Virus record (IMG/VR): IMGVR_UViG_3300024308_000051
Span: 1-32,432 of that record
DNA from: a virus
DNA: 32,432 bases
Strand: one strand, 5' to 3'
Positions 11,058-19,052 of the stretch are shown piece after piece. A model generated the notes under the pieces. The model was not told the origin of the DNA. It saw nothing but the letters and a program-made list of their open reading frames with translations, and searched no databases. The position numbers and the translations under genes were made by a program. Each line of letters starts with the position of its first letter. Position 1 is the stretch's first letter.

Positions 11058-12843
11058 GTGCCGCGTCAAGGCGTTCGCGCTGGATGTGCTGGACGGCAAG
11101 ATCGTCGCCGGGCCGCATGTGCGCAACGCCTGTCGGCGCCATCTGCGAGACCTGAAGAGCGGTGCCTTACGTGGCCTGGTCTGGAGGCAGGAAGAGGCGG
11201 ACCGCGCCATCGGTTTCTTCGAGGACGTGCTGTGCCTCAACGGTGGCGACTATGAGGGGAAGCCGTTCCTGTTGGCGCCCTGGCAGGCTTTCGTGGTTGG
11301 CAGCCTGTTCGGCTGGTACACCGACGATGGTTTCCGCCGGTTCCGAATGGCCTACATCGAGACCGGTAAGGGCTCTGGCAAGTCGCCGCTGGTGGCCGGC
11401 ATCGGTCTCTATGGACTGGTATCCGACAAGGAACAGCGAGCTGAGATATACGCTGCCGCGACCAAGCGTGATCAGGCGCAGATCCTGTTCCGCGATGCGG
11501 TAAGCATGGTCAACATGTCGCCGGCCCTGTGCAGTCGCCTGGTGCAGTCGGGTCGGGACGAAAAGGTCTGGAACCTTTTCTACCCCATAACCAACAGCTT
11601 CTTCCGGGCGATCAGCTCCGACGACGGCCAGTCCGGCCCGCGGCCGCACATCGCCCTCATCGATGAGCTGCACGAGCACAAGACCGCCAGCGCGGTGAAC
11701 ATGATGCGCGCCGGTACCAAGTTCCGTCGCCGCGCGATGATCGTGATGATCACCAACAGTGGCTCGGACAAGAAGACGGTCTGCGGTCAGCACCATGACC
11801 TGGGCGTGCGCATCTGCGCCGGGCAGGAGGAGAACGACAACTTCTTCGCCTTCATCTGTTCGCTGGATGAAGGGGATGACCCGTTCACCGATGAGTCCTG
11901 CTGGCCGAAGGTCAACCCGTCGCTGGACTACATCCCCGAGGGACAGGCCGATGGCATCCCCGGGCGCAAGTACCTGCGCGAGCAGGTGCAGGAAGCGCGC
12001 GGTCTGCCAGCCAAGGAGGCCGTGGTAAGGCGCCTCAACTTCTGTGAGTGGACGCAGGCTGACTCCCCGTGGATTGGCTGGGACGTCTGGAGCCAGGCTG
12101 AGGAGCGCGTGCCGATGCGCGTGCTGCGCAATCGTCCCTGCGTTGCTGGTCTCGACCTGTCCAGCACGACGGACCTGACCGCCTTCGTGCTGCTGTTCTA
12201 CCCGACCGCGGCCGATCCGCATTGGCGCCTGCTGCCTTATTTCTGGATTCCAGATCACCAACTGGACAAGCGCGAGCAGCGGGACAAGGTGCCCTATGCC
12301 TTGTGGATCAAGGAGAAGCACCTGGAGACAACGCCCGGCCGGGCGATCGGCAAGCTGCATGTGCTGCGGCGCTTGCAAACCATCTGCCACTACTTCGAGG
12401 TGCAGCAGATCGCCTACGACCGCTGGCGTATCGAAGACCTGCGCGAGCTGATGGCGGAGCACAGCATTGAGCTGCCTGAGCTGGTCGGGTTCGGCCAGGG
12501 CTTCAAGGACATGGGGCCGGCGGTTGACGAGTTCGAGCGGCGTCTGCTTGGCATAGCGCCAGAGCCAGAGGTGATCGACCTGGCGCCGGAGGATTACGAG
12601 CTGCTGGATAGTGCTCCGGTGGAGATCGAGACCCTGCGTCACGACGGCAACCCGGTACTCACCTGGAACGCCGGTAACGCCATCACTGTGTCGGACCCTG
12701 CAGGCAACCGCAAGGTAGACAAGGCCAAGGCTATCGGGCGAATCGACGGGATTGTCGCCGCCATCATGGCTACTGGCATCAGCGGCGCGACCGCGGCCGG
12801 CAGCGGCAAATCAATCTACGAGGAAGAAGGGGTCGGAATATGA
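11020..12843 (+). CDS. terL: Phage terminase large subunit, HK97-like
   Basis: The product is 607 residues. The N-terminal ATPase has Walker A 'ETGKGSGKS' (114-122) and Walker B 'IALIDE' (211-216), with a coupling segment 'IVMITNSGS' (241-249). The C-terminal nuclease domain has the RNase H-like 'AGLDLSSTTDL' (376-386) with Asp379 as a metal ligand, and 'VEQIAYDRWR'-like and 'DGIVAAIMA' motifs towards the end. It translocates DNA into the procapsid through the portal and cuts it at genome ends. Length is usual for the group. It begins inside the end of the small-subunit gene and ends with a 4-base overlap with a small membrane protein gene. Confidence 0.94.
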   Translation: MTHETQQTATSTECRVKAFALDVLDGKIVAGPHVRNACRRHLRDLKSGALRGLVWRQEEADRAIGFFEDVLCLNGGDYEGKPFLLAPWQAFVVGSLFGWYTDDGFRRFRMAYIETGKGSGKSPLVAGIGLYGLVSDKEQRAEIYAAATKRDQAQILFRDAVSMVNMSPALCSRLVQSGRDEKVWNLFYPITNSFFRAISSDDGQSGPRPHIALIDELHEHKTASAVNMMRAGTKFRRRAMIVMITNSGSDKKTVCGQHHDLGVRICAGQEENDNFFAFICSLDEGDDPFTDESCWPKVNPSLDYIPEGQADGIPGRKYLREQVQEARGLPAKEAVVRRLNFCEWTQADSPWIGWDVWSQAEERVPMRVLRNRPCVAGLDLSSTTDLTAFVLLFYPTAADPHWRLLPYFWIPDHQLDKREQRDKVPYALWIKEKHLETTPGRAIGKLHVLRRLQTICHYFEVQQIAYDRWRIEDLRELMAEHSIELPELVGFGQGFKDMGPAVDEFERRLLGIAPEPEVIDLAPEDYELLDSAPVEIETLRHDGNPVLTWNAGNAITVSDPAGNRKVDKAKAIGRIDGIVAAIMATGISGATAAGSGKSIYEEEGVGI

Positions 12844-13016
12844 AGTTGGTCATCCTGTCCTGGCTGGCCGGGCTGCTGGGCTTCGGCCTGCTGGTGGCGG
12901 GTGTGGCCATGTTGCATGTGCCGGCTGCATTCATCGTTGCGGGGGGTGGGCTGCTGGCCTGGGCTCGCCTTGCTGACAAGGCGGCTGCGGTCGCCGCTAT
13001 GACCAAAGGAGGCTGA
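12840..13016 (+). CDS. Small hydrophobic protein between terminase and portal
   Basis: The product is only 58 residues and contains two hydrophobic stretches, about 4-24 ('VILSWLAGLLGFGLLVAGVAM') and 28-45 ('PAAFIVAGGGLLAWARLA'), so it is probably an integral membrane protein. The ATG overlaps the terminase stop in an ATGA arrangement, and its stop lies 2 bases before the portal start. Its own GGAGG near the end serves the portal gene. Small proteins of this kind occur in the same position in other HK97-type phages; their job is unknown. Support is the tight spacing and the clean membrane profile. Confidence 0.7.
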   Translation: MKLVILSWLAGLLGFGLLVAGVAMLHVPAAFIVAGGGLLAWARLADKAAAVAAMTKGG

Positions 13017-13018
13017 GC

Positions 13019-14293
13019 ATGTTCTTTTCCAGCGTGCTCTCCAGTGGGCAGGGCAGCGTCAGCGACGGCAGCAGCAACTTCTGGCGCGGGCTGATCGGTT
13101 CTGGTCGTAACAGCACGGGGATCAAGGTGACGCCCGAAACTGCTCTCGGCGTTCCGATCCTGCAGAACTGCGTGACCCTGCTGGCCGAGAGCATGGGGCA
13201 GCTACCCCTGGAACTCTACCACCGCAGGGAGAAGGGGCAGCGGGAGGCTGCAATTAACCACCCGCTGTATGACGTGCTTCGCTACCAGCCCAACGGATTC
13301 CAGACGCCCTACGAATTTCAGGAATGCAAGCAAATGGCTTGCGGCCTGCGAGGCAACAGCTTCAGCTGGATCGACAGGCGCGACGACGGCAACGTCAAGG
13401 CGCTGTGGCCGCTGATGAACGATGCCACGCAGGTGCTCAAGGGCGCCGACTTGCTGCCCTACTACCGCATCGGTAGCAATGAGCCTGTGCCCATGCGCAT
13501 GGTGCACCACGTGCGTTGGGGCAGCCTCAACCACTACGTGGGCATGTCACCTATCGAGCTGCACGCCGAGGCCGTTGGGCTTGCCCAGGCTGTGCGGCAG
13601 TACACCGGAAAATCTTTTGCCAATGGCGTGGCCGTTTCCGGTGTTATCGAGCGCCCCCGCGAGGCGCCGGCCATCAAGGACCAGGCGACCATCGATCGCA
13701 TCCTCGATCAGTGGGGCAGCAAGTTCGGCGGCATGGACAACGCCAAGAAGGTCGCCTTCCTGCAGGAGGGCATGGCCTTCAAGCCGGTGTCGATGAACCA
13801 CGTCGATGCCGAGATCGTGAACATCCTCAAGCTCACGGGCACCGATGTGGCGAGGATGTACAAGATCCCGCTGCCGATGGTGAATGACCTGGAGAAGGCC
13901 AACTACAACACCATCGAACAGCTGCTGATTCAGTTCGTGGTTTTCGGCTTGCTGCCGTGGGTCAAGCGGCACGAACAGGCCATGATGCGCGACTTCCTGT
14001 TGCCGCAGGATCGCCGCGACTACTTCATCGAGTTCAACCTGTCCGGCCTGCTGCGTGGCGACCAGAAGAGCCGCTACGAGGCTTATGCCATCGGGCGCCA
14101 GTGGGGTTGGCTATCGGTCAACGATATCCGCCGACTGGAGAACATGCCGCCGGTCCCCGGTGGTGGCGTGTACCTGCAGCCGCTCAACATGGTGGACGCC
14201 AGCAAGGGCATGCCTGACCTGAACAACCCGAACGTGCGAGCGCAGCTCGAGCTGCAGCAGCGCGAGATCGAAAGGATCCTGGCCAATGAGTAA
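13019..14293 (+). CDS. HK97-type portal protein
   Basis: The product is 424 residues, the usual size. Family features include 'TPETALGVPILQNCVTLLAESMGQLPLELY' spread over about 41-70, 'HPLYDVLRYQPN' and 'GNSFSWIDR' in the N-terminal domain, 'MSPIELHAEAVGLAQAVRQYTGKSFANG' in the middle and 'NYNTIEQLLIQF' in the C-terminal half. Twelve copies form the ring at one capsid vertex through which DNA passes, and the terminase docks there. GGAGG stands 6 bases upstream of the ATG, within the end of the preceding small gene. The stop overlaps the protease start by 8 bases. Confidence 0.94.
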   Translation: MFFSSVLSSGQGSVSDGSSNFWRGLIGSGRNSTGIKVTPETALGVPILQNCVTLLAESMGQLPLELYHRREKGQREAAINHPLYDVLRYQPNGFQTPYEFQECKQMACGLRGNSFSWIDRRDDGNVKALWPLMNDATQVLKGADLLPYYRIGSNEPVPMRMVHHVRWGSLNHYVGMSPIELHAEAVGLAQAVRQYTGKSFANGVAVSGVIERPREAPAIKDQATIDRILDQWGSKFGGMDNAKKVAFLQEGMAFKPVSMNHVDAEIVNILKLTGTDVARMYKIPLPMVNDLEKANYNTIEQLLIQFVVFGLLPWVKRHEQAMMRDFLLPQDRRDYFIEFNLSGLLRGDQKSRYEAYAIGRQWGWLSVNDIRRLENMPPVPGGGVYLQPLNMVDASKGMPDLNNPNVRAQLELQQREIERILANE

Positions 14294-15236
14294 ATACCTC
14301 CGAGCCTCAAGCCTGCTGTTCAACCAGCCTCTGCTGGTGACGCCCGACATGCTCGACCTGGGTGTGCAGTGGGCAAACCGCACGATGAACCTGAACATCA
14401 TCAACATCGGGGCACCCGCTACGCCGCAAGTCATGGAGGATGACGACTACTCCAGCGTCCGCATGGAGCGCCTGGAGGAGCAGCGCCGGGCTGCCATCGC
14501 GCAGACCGGTGTGGAGGTGCTGCCGGTGCACGGGGTGCTGGTGAGCCGCGGTAGCCACATGAACCCCTGCGAGACCATGACCAGCTACGAGGGCCTGCGA
14601 CAGCAGCTGAAGGCGGCAGTCGCAGACCCGCTGGTCGAGCACATCGTGCTGGACATCGACAGCCCGGGCGGGTCAGCCATCGGTGCCTTCGAGCTGGCCG
14701 CCGATATCCGCGCTCTGGCCCAGCAGAAGCCCATCACAGGCCTGGTCAACTTCATGGCCTACAGCGGAGGCTACCTGATCGGCTCGGCCTGCTCCGAGCT
14801 GGTGGTGAGCCAGACCAGTGGTGTCGGCTCCATCGGTGTCATCGCCAGCCACATGGATCGCTCCAAGCTGGAAGAGAACATGGGCGTGAAGGTCACCACG
14901 GTCTTCGCTGGGGCGCACAAGAACGACCTCAGCCCGCACGAGCCGATTAGCGACCAGTCGCTGAAGGTGCTACAGGACATCGTGCAGGAGAGCTACCAGC
15001 TGTTCGTCAGCGCTGTGGCCGAGTATCGCGGCCTGACGCCCGAGCAGGTGATGGCAACGGAAGCCGCGCTGTACCGCGGGAAGGCTGGCATCGCGGCCGG
15101 TTTGGCCGATCGTCTGCAGAGCCCGCAGGATGCCGTGGACCACATTTCCCGAGCAGTGGCCAACAGCCGAGTGATGCGCCAACAGGGTCGCATCGGCTTG
15201 CGCGCCGCCGCGCTCAATATCCAGACCCGACTCTGA
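14286..15236 (+). CDS. S49-family (SppA-like) prohead maturation protease
   Basis: The product is 316 residues. It carries the S49/ClpP-fold signatures 'HIVLDIDSPGGSAIGAFELA' spread over 119-138, 'MAYSGGYLIGSAC' (157-169) with Ser160 as the probable nucleophile, and 'SGVGSIGVIASHMD' (178-191), with Lys194 nearby as a candidate catalytic lysine. Such enzymes in phage head clusters cleave the capsid protein's N-terminal scaffold region and then themselves. Many HK97-type phages use an S14 or S78 enzyme instead; the S49 type is common in Mu- and lambda-like heads. It begins 8 bases inside the portal gene and is followed by a terminator-like hairpin and then the capsid gene. Confidence 0.9.
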   Translation: MSKYLRASSLLFNQPLLVTPDMLDLGVQWANRTMNLNIINIGAPATPQVMEDDDYSSVRMERLEEQRRAAIAQTGVEVLPVHGVLVSRGSHMNPCETMTSYEGLRQQLKAAVADPLVEHIVLDIDSPGGSAIGAFELAADIRALAQQKPITGLVNFMAYSGGYLIGSACSELVVSQTSGVGSIGVIASHMDRSKLEENMGVKVTTVFAGAHKNDLSPHEPISDQSLKVLQDIVQESYQLFVSAVAEYRGLTPEQVMATEAALYRGKAGIAAGLADRLQSPQDAVDHISRAVANSRVMRQQGRIGLRAAALNIQTRL

Positions 15237-15259
15237 CCGCGTTCGCGGCAGTCAACCAG

Positions 15260-15281
15260 GCCCGCCATGTGCGGGCTTTTT
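15260..15281 (+). terminator. Terminator-like hairpin upstream of the capsid gene
   Basis: GCCCGC and GCGGGC form a six-base stem with loop CATGT and a TTTTT tail. It lies between the protease stop and the capsid ribosome binding site. It closely resembles the hairpin at 30117-30141 (shared CCCGCC-x-TGTGCGGGCTTTTT). As it interrupts a necessarily co-expressed operon, it must be partial or antiterminated, or act as a processing point. Confidence 0.65.
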
Positions 15282-15299
15282 CATGCCCAGGAGGCACGT

Positions 15300-16610
15300 A
15301 TGTCCCTTGTACTTCAAATGCGTAGCGAACGCGCCAAACTCAATGACCAGCTGCAGGCGCTGGCCAAGATCGAGGCCGAAGGCGGTAGCCTGACCGCCGA
15401 ACAGCTGGCCCAATTCACCAGCCTGGAAAGTCAGATCAATGCGCTGACCGACAAGATCAGCCGCGCGGAGATTGCCGAGCGCGCCAGTGCGGCCGCAGCC
15501 GTGCCGGTCAGCGAGGGTGCCCAAGGCATTGCTGGGCCGCCCGCTGTGGTCAGCCAGCTGCACAAGGACACCGACCCGAAGGTGGCCATGGCGCAAATGG
15601 TTCGCCTGATCGTTCAAGCCGGCGGCAACCAGCACCAGGCTGCCGAGATGGCCAAGGATCAGGGTTTCAATTCCGACGTGCAGATGGCGCTGTCGACCGT
15701 CACCCCGGGCGCCGGTGGCGTTCTGGTTCCGACCAACTTCAGCGGCGGTGTGATCGAATCGCTGCGTCCGAAGTCGGTGGTTCGCCGCATGGGTGCCGTC
15801 AGCCTGCCGCTGAACAATGGCAACCTGACCATTCCGCGCATCACCGGCAATACCTCGGTCAGCTACATCGGCACCGAGACCGATATCTCCCTGACCGGCA
15901 TGACCTTCGGCGACCTGAAGCTGTCGGCCAAGAAGGCCGCGGCCATCGTGCCGATCTCCAACGATCTGCTGGCGGTGGCCGGCGTCAGCCCGCGCGTGGA
16001 TCAGCAGGTCAGTTCCGACCTGGCCACCAGCATGGCGCTGTCCGAGGATCTGCACTTCATCCGCGGCTCCGGCGTTGGCGTGCTGCCCAAGGGCCTGCGT
16101 TACTGGGCGCCGGCCGGCAACATCGTGCCGCAGCCGGCCGGCGTGACCCTGGCTGACATCGATGCTTTCCTGGGCGGGCTGATGCTGCGCCTGGAAGTGG
16201 CCAACGTCGACTTGGGTGCCTGCGGCTGGATCATGCACCCGCGCACCATCCGCTGGCTGCAGTCGCTGCGCGATGGCAACGGCAACAAGGCCTACCCGGA
16301 GATCGATGCCGGCCTGCTCAAGGGCTACAAGTTCGCCCTCACCACGCAGATCCCGACCAACCTCGGTGCTGGTGGCAATGAATCCGAGATCTACTTCGTC
16401 AACTTCGCCGACTGCTACATCGGTGAGGACGAGGCCCTGGCGATCGCCATCAGCACCGAGGCCACCTACAAGGATGGGAACGGCGACATGATCAGCGCCT
16501 TCCAGCGCGACCAGACCCTGATCCGCGTGATCAGCAAGCACGACTTCGGTCCGCGCCATGTCGAGTCTGTCGCTGTGGGTACCGCCGTCACCTGGGGCGC
16601 CGGCATGTAA
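15300..16610 (+). CDS. HK97-type major capsid protein
   Basis: The product is 436 residues. The first 70 or so residues form a charged coiled coil ('MRSERAKLNDQLQALAKIEAE' onwards) that is the delta (scaffold) domain removed during maturation. The HK97 fold starts near 'GGVLVPTNFSGGVIESLRPKSVVRRMGA' and continues with 'IPRITGNTSVSYIGTETD', 'KLSAKKAAAIVPISNDLL' and the closing 'QTLIRVISKHDFGPRHVESV'. It forms the icosahedral shell. The ATG at 15300 has AGGAGG eight bases upstream; the frame continues upstream but crosses the terminator hairpin. The cleavage site would lie between about residue 75 and 120 and cannot be fixed by eye. Confidence 0.94.
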   Translation: MSLVLQMRSERAKLNDQLQALAKIEAEGGSLTAEQLAQFTSLESQINALTDKISRAEIAERASAAAAVPVSEGAQGIAGPPAVVSQLHKDTDPKVAMAQMVRLIVQAGGNQHQAAEMAKDQGFNSDVQMALSTVTPGAGGVLVPTNFSGGVIESLRPKSVVRRMGAVSLPLNNGNLTIPRITGNTSVSYIGTETDISLTGMTFGDLKLSAKKAAAIVPISNDLLAVAGVSPRVDQQVSSDLATSMALSEDLHFIRGSGVGVLPKGLRYWAPAGNIVPQPAGVTLADIDAFLGGLMLRLEVANVDLGACGWIMHPRTIRWLQSLRDGNGNKAYPEIDAGLLKGYKFALTTQIPTNLGAGGNESEIYFVNFADCYIGEDEALAIAISTEATYKDGNGDMISAFQRDQTLIRVISKHDFGPRHVESVAVGTAVTWGAGM

Positions 16611-16616
16611 TTGAAC

Positions 16617-16636
16617 GCCCCGCCACAAGGCGGGGC
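16617..16636. terminator. GC hairpin after the capsid gene
   Basis: GCCCCGCC and GGCGGGGC form a perfect eight-base stem with loop ACAA, beginning six bases after the capsid stop. Only ATTCCC follows, so termination would be weak. It could reduce downstream expression relative to the capsid or protect the capsid mRNA 3' end. Confidence 0.5.
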
Positions 16637-16666
16637 ATTCCCTGATTCCTGATCGCAGGTGATGAA

Positions 16667-16909
16667 ATGAGCAAGCCCACTATTGTGAAATTCACCAAGC
16701 CGTGGAACGGCTACGGCCCGTCTGAGCTGGCTGGTTTCCCCGCCGAGAAGGCTGAGCAACTGGTCGAAGCCGGGGTGGCCGAGCTGGCAGGCAAGGTCAA
16801 GGCGGGCGCCCGCCAGCAAGCTGCCCAACAACAACCGCAACCCGCTGCACAGCAGGTTGCAGACGGCGCTGCTGATGCGCAGAACGAAGACGCCGACGAG
16901 AAGCCCTGA
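16667..16909 (+). CDS. Small head-region protein of unknown function
   Basis: The product is 80 residues. The first 45 residues look structured ('IVKFTKPWNGYGPSELAGFPAEKAEQLVEAGVAE'), resembling the short fold found in proteins located between capsid and connector genes of many phages, where 'G..agFp...A..Li..GvA' recurs. The second half is a low-complexity Gln/Ala/Pro/Asp tail. I infer a head-associated or head-completion role only from position and this motif. AGGTGATGAA precedes the ATG. The next gene starts 2 bases after the stop. Confidence 0.68.
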   Translation: MSKPTIVKFTKPWNGYGPSELAGFPAEKAEQLVEAGVAELAGKVKAGARQQAAQQQPQPAAQQVADGAADAQNEDADEKP

Positions 16910-16911
16910 CC

Positions 16912-17463
16912 ATGGCCCGACGCATCGCGTACATCGGTGATCCTGTGATCACCCTGGCTGATGTGGCGCGCCAGTGCCGTGTCGAGCCGGATGATCTGCA
17001 GCCGGAGTTGATCGAGCAGGTCATCATCCCGGGAGTCACGGCTCAGGCCGAACAGCGCACCGGTGCCGCGATTCGTGCAGCCGAGTATGAAGAGGACTGG
17101 GCTGAGGGGCGAGCAACCGGTGCGGCGCTCGATGTCGGCCAGGCTGGCGAGGTGGTATCAGTCCACCGCGTGCTGGCAGACGGTAGTACTGAGCTGCTGA
17201 CCGCCCCTCTGTACCTCCAGCGAGGTCAGCGGGAGAGCTTCCTGCATTTCCCGCAAGGCCGTCCTGTTGGCGTGCTTCGTGTTCGCTACAAGGCGGGGTT
17301 CGACCCGGATGCCTACCCGGGAGTGCGCTCGTGGCTGCTGATGAATGCAGCCACCGCCTACGAATTCCGCGAGACCCTGGTGGTCGGCACCATCCTGGCT
17401 GAGCTGCCCTCGCACTTCACAGATTCGCTGCTGGCCGAGATCGAAGTGCCACCGAGGTTCTGA
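16912..17463 (+). CDS. Head-tail connector protein, gp6-like
   Basis: The product is 183 residues and matches the HK97 gp6/YqbG-like connector group: an N-terminal helical segment 'ITLADVARQCRVEPDDLQPELIEQVIIPGVTAQAEQRTGAAI' spread over about 13-54, a beta-rich middle, and the C-terminal 'YPGVRSWLLMNAATAYEFRETLVVG' helix. These proteins form the ring below the portal that holds DNA in the head. It follows the capsid-associated gene directly and precedes the head closure gene by 1 base. Confidence 0.82.
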   Translation: MARRIAYIGDPVITLADVARQCRVEPDDLQPELIEQVIIPGVTAQAEQRTGAAIRAAEYEEDWAEGRATGAALDVGQAGEVVSVHRVLADGSTELLTAPLYLQRGQRESFLHFPQGRPVGVLRVRYKAGFDPDAYPGVRSWLLMNAATAYEFRETLVVGTILAELPSHFTDSLLAEIEVPPRF

Positions 17464-17464
17464 C

Positions 17465-17803
17465 ATGTCTACCGCCTCTGGATATCGTGCCGGCCAGCTC
17501 CGGCACCGGGTGACTATTGCCCTGCGTCAGGATGTGCCGGATGCCTTTACCGACCTGAACACGGTATTCAGCAACCCCGAGCCAATCTGGGCGGGCCTGT
17601 TCCCAGTTGGTGGTGCCACCTGGGTCGGCAGTCGACAAGTCGGCGACACCATCACCCACCGGATCGTGATCCGTTTCCGGCCGGGCATTACTGCAGACCA
17701 TGAGGTCTCAAAGGGCGACCGCCGTTTCCGCATCCGTCGCGTCAGCGACTGGGAGGAGCGGGGCCGCTGGACGTTGATGGACTGCGAGGAGCTGCAGCGA
17801 TGA
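17465..17803 (+). CDS. Phage head closure protein
   Basis: The product is 112 residues, the usual size for the SPP1 gp16/HK97 gp7-like head closure family. 'GQLRHRVTIALRQDVPDAFTD' spread over about 10-30 opens the fold, then 'WAGLFPVGGATWVGSRQVGDTITHRIVIRFRPGIT' and 'DRRFRIRRVSDWEERGRWTLMDCEEL'. The 'R..I..........G......W...W' and 'h.i.iR.......' layout is typical. It closes the portal channel and forms the contact with the tail. The start at 17465 lies 1 base after the preceding stop; the longer frame upstream overlaps the connector gene. Confidence 0.85.
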   Translation: MSTASGYRAGQLRHRVTIALRQDVPDAFTDLNTVFSNPEPIWAGLFPVGGATWVGSRQVGDTITHRIVIRFRPGITADHEVSKGDRRFRIRRVSDWEERGRWTLMDCEELQR

Positions 17804-18261
17804 GCCTTGCCACCAGTTCCTTCCTGCGGGTCGCAGTCACCGGCTATCTCGGCTGGCGCTTCGATCTGGACCAGATCCGCCGCATCGTGGTGGATACCTC
17901 CGACGATGTGGAAAAGGAGATCCAGGCGCTGCTCGGTGGTGCTGGCGGTGGCCGGCAATATCCGATGCAGGGCAGCGGCACCTATCAGGCCTCGTCGCCG
18001 GGGGATCTGCCGGCCAAGCGTACCGGCAAGCTGGCCGAGAGCGTGTTGGCTCGGCGCAGTGACAACCAGCTGGCGGCCTGGATCGGACCCTCGACCAAGA
18101 AAGGGCTGAAAAGCCCGTTCTACCCGGCCTTCCTGGTGTACGGCACCGCCACCATGGCTAAGCGTAAAAACGCCACCACCATGGCCATGCGGCGCTACCG
18201 GGCCCGCTTCAATCGGCAGTTGTCGAAGGCAATGGCCACCTCGCTCAAGGGGCAGAAATGA
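17800..18261 (+). CDS. HK97 gp10-like neck/tail-completion protein
   Basis: The product is 153 residues. It contains an N-terminal helix with 'VVDTSDDVEKEIQALLGGAGGG', then 'YQASSPGDLPAKRTGKLAESV' (around 61-81) and 'YPAFLVYGTATMAKRKNATTMAMRRYRARFNRQL'. This is the pattern of the HK97 gp10-like neck proteins: a loop with 'S.PG..P...TG.L..S' followed by 'P...fle.Gt..m..rpf..'. It overlaps the genes on either side by 4 bases. It is expected to sit between the head-closure ring and the tail terminator. Confidence 0.82.
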   Translation: MSLATSSFLRVAVTGYLGWRFDLDQIRRIVVDTSDDVEKEIQALLGGAGGGRQYPMQGSGTYQASSPGDLPAKRTGKLAESVLARRSDNQLAAWIGPSTKKGLKSPFYPAFLVYGTATMAKRKNATTMAMRRYRARFNRQLSKAMATSLKGQK

Positions 18262-18875
18262 ACCTGGACAATGTGATCGAGCGGCTGCGCGCCACCTGCC
18301 CGAGCTTCGGGCAAAGGGTGGCCGGCGCCGCCGAGTTCGCGGCGCTGCCGCAGAACGCCAAGGTGGCTTTGCCCGCGGCCTTCGTCATCCCCATGGATGA
18401 CCGGGCCGGCGAGCAGGAGAGCCAGAACCGCTACCGGCAGGCGCTGACAGATCGCGTGGCGGTGGTGATGGTGCTGGACAACAGCGGCGACCGGCGCGGC
18501 CAGGCCGCCGTCACCACGGTGGATAGCCTGCGCGCCGAGGTGTGGCGTGCGCTGCTGCTCTGGCCGCCTGGTCCCGAGTATGACGGTCTGTTCTACGAGG
18601 GCGGGCAAGGCCTGCTGATGGATGCTGCCCGGCTCTACTACCAGCTGGAGTTCGCCGCCGAGACCGAGCTGGGCGTGGAGGATACCGCGCAGCCCGGCAT
18701 CGTCGCCGGCCTGCCGAGGCTGGCGGGGATTGATGTACGCGCTGACGTGATCAACCCCCAGGTAGACCCGAACAACGTGCCGGGCCAGCACTACAACCCC
18801 GCACAACCCAACCCGCGCACCGTGGGGCCGGACGGCCGCATCGAGGCGGGCGCGACCATCGACCTACCGGAGTAG
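18258..18875 (+). CDS. Tail terminator protein, Mu gp37-like
   Basis: The product is 205 residues. It follows the Mu gp37-like tail terminator pattern: 'IERLRATCPSFGQRVAGAAEFAAL' near the N-terminus, 'ALPAAFVIPMDDRAGEQESQNRYRQALTDRVAVVMVLDN' in the middle, and 'RAEVWRALLLWPPGPEYDGLFYEGGQ' then a 'YQLEFAAETEL' strand. A Pro/Asn/Gly-rich C-terminal extension (about 160-205) is unusual and may be flexible. This is the junction gene: upstream genes are HK97-type head components, and all following genes are of Mu-type contractile tail. It overlaps the upstream gene by 4 bases. Confidence 0.78.
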   Translation: MNLDNVIERLRATCPSFGQRVAGAAEFAALPQNAKVALPAAFVIPMDDRAGEQESQNRYRQALTDRVAVVMVLDNSGDRRGQAAVTTVDSLRAEVWRALLLWPPGPEYDGLFYEGGQGLLMDAARLYYQLEFAAETELGVEDTAQPGIVAGLPRLAGIDVRADVINPQVDPNNVPGQHYNPAQPNPRTVGPDGRIEAGATIDLPE

Positions 18876-18878
18876 CCC

Positions 18879-19052
18879 ATGCGCCTCTACCCAACGCCTG
18901 GCCGCGTCGTGATCGACCCGGCCACCGGCAAGGCTTTGCCCGAAGAAGGGGCCAAGGTCGAGCCCGGACCGTTCTGGACCCGCCGCCTCAATGACGGCGA
19001 CGTGACCACCGAGAAACCCAAGCAGAAGAAACCGAGGACCAGCGCGCCATGA
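18879..19052 (+). CDS. DUF2635 family small tail protein (Mu gp38-like)
   Basis: The product is 57 residues. It shows the DUF2635 form: 'PTPGRVVIDPATGKALPEEGAKVEPGPFWTRRLNDGDV' spread over 5-42, that is 'P..G..V.DP.tg..LP..G..V.....W.RRl.DGDV', followed by a Lys/Pro tail. In Mu it lies between the terminator gene and the sheath gene, as here. It begins 3 bases after the terminator stop, and its stop overlaps the sheath start in an ATGA arrangement. The function in the virion is not known to me. Confidence 0.82.
   Translation: MRLYPTPGRVVIDPATGKALPEEGAKVEPGPFWTRRLNDGDVTTEKPKQKKPRTSAP

Noticed and set aside
11167-12642. Minus-strand open frame of 491 codons opposite the terminase large subunit
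   Set aside because: The plus strand has clear Walker and nuclease motifs. The opposite frame is a by-product of GC-rich third positions and has no recognisable domain.
15252-16628. Minus-strand open frame of 458 codons opposite the capsid gene
   Set aside because: The capsid protein is unmistakable on the plus strand; the shadow has no ribosome binding site or motif.
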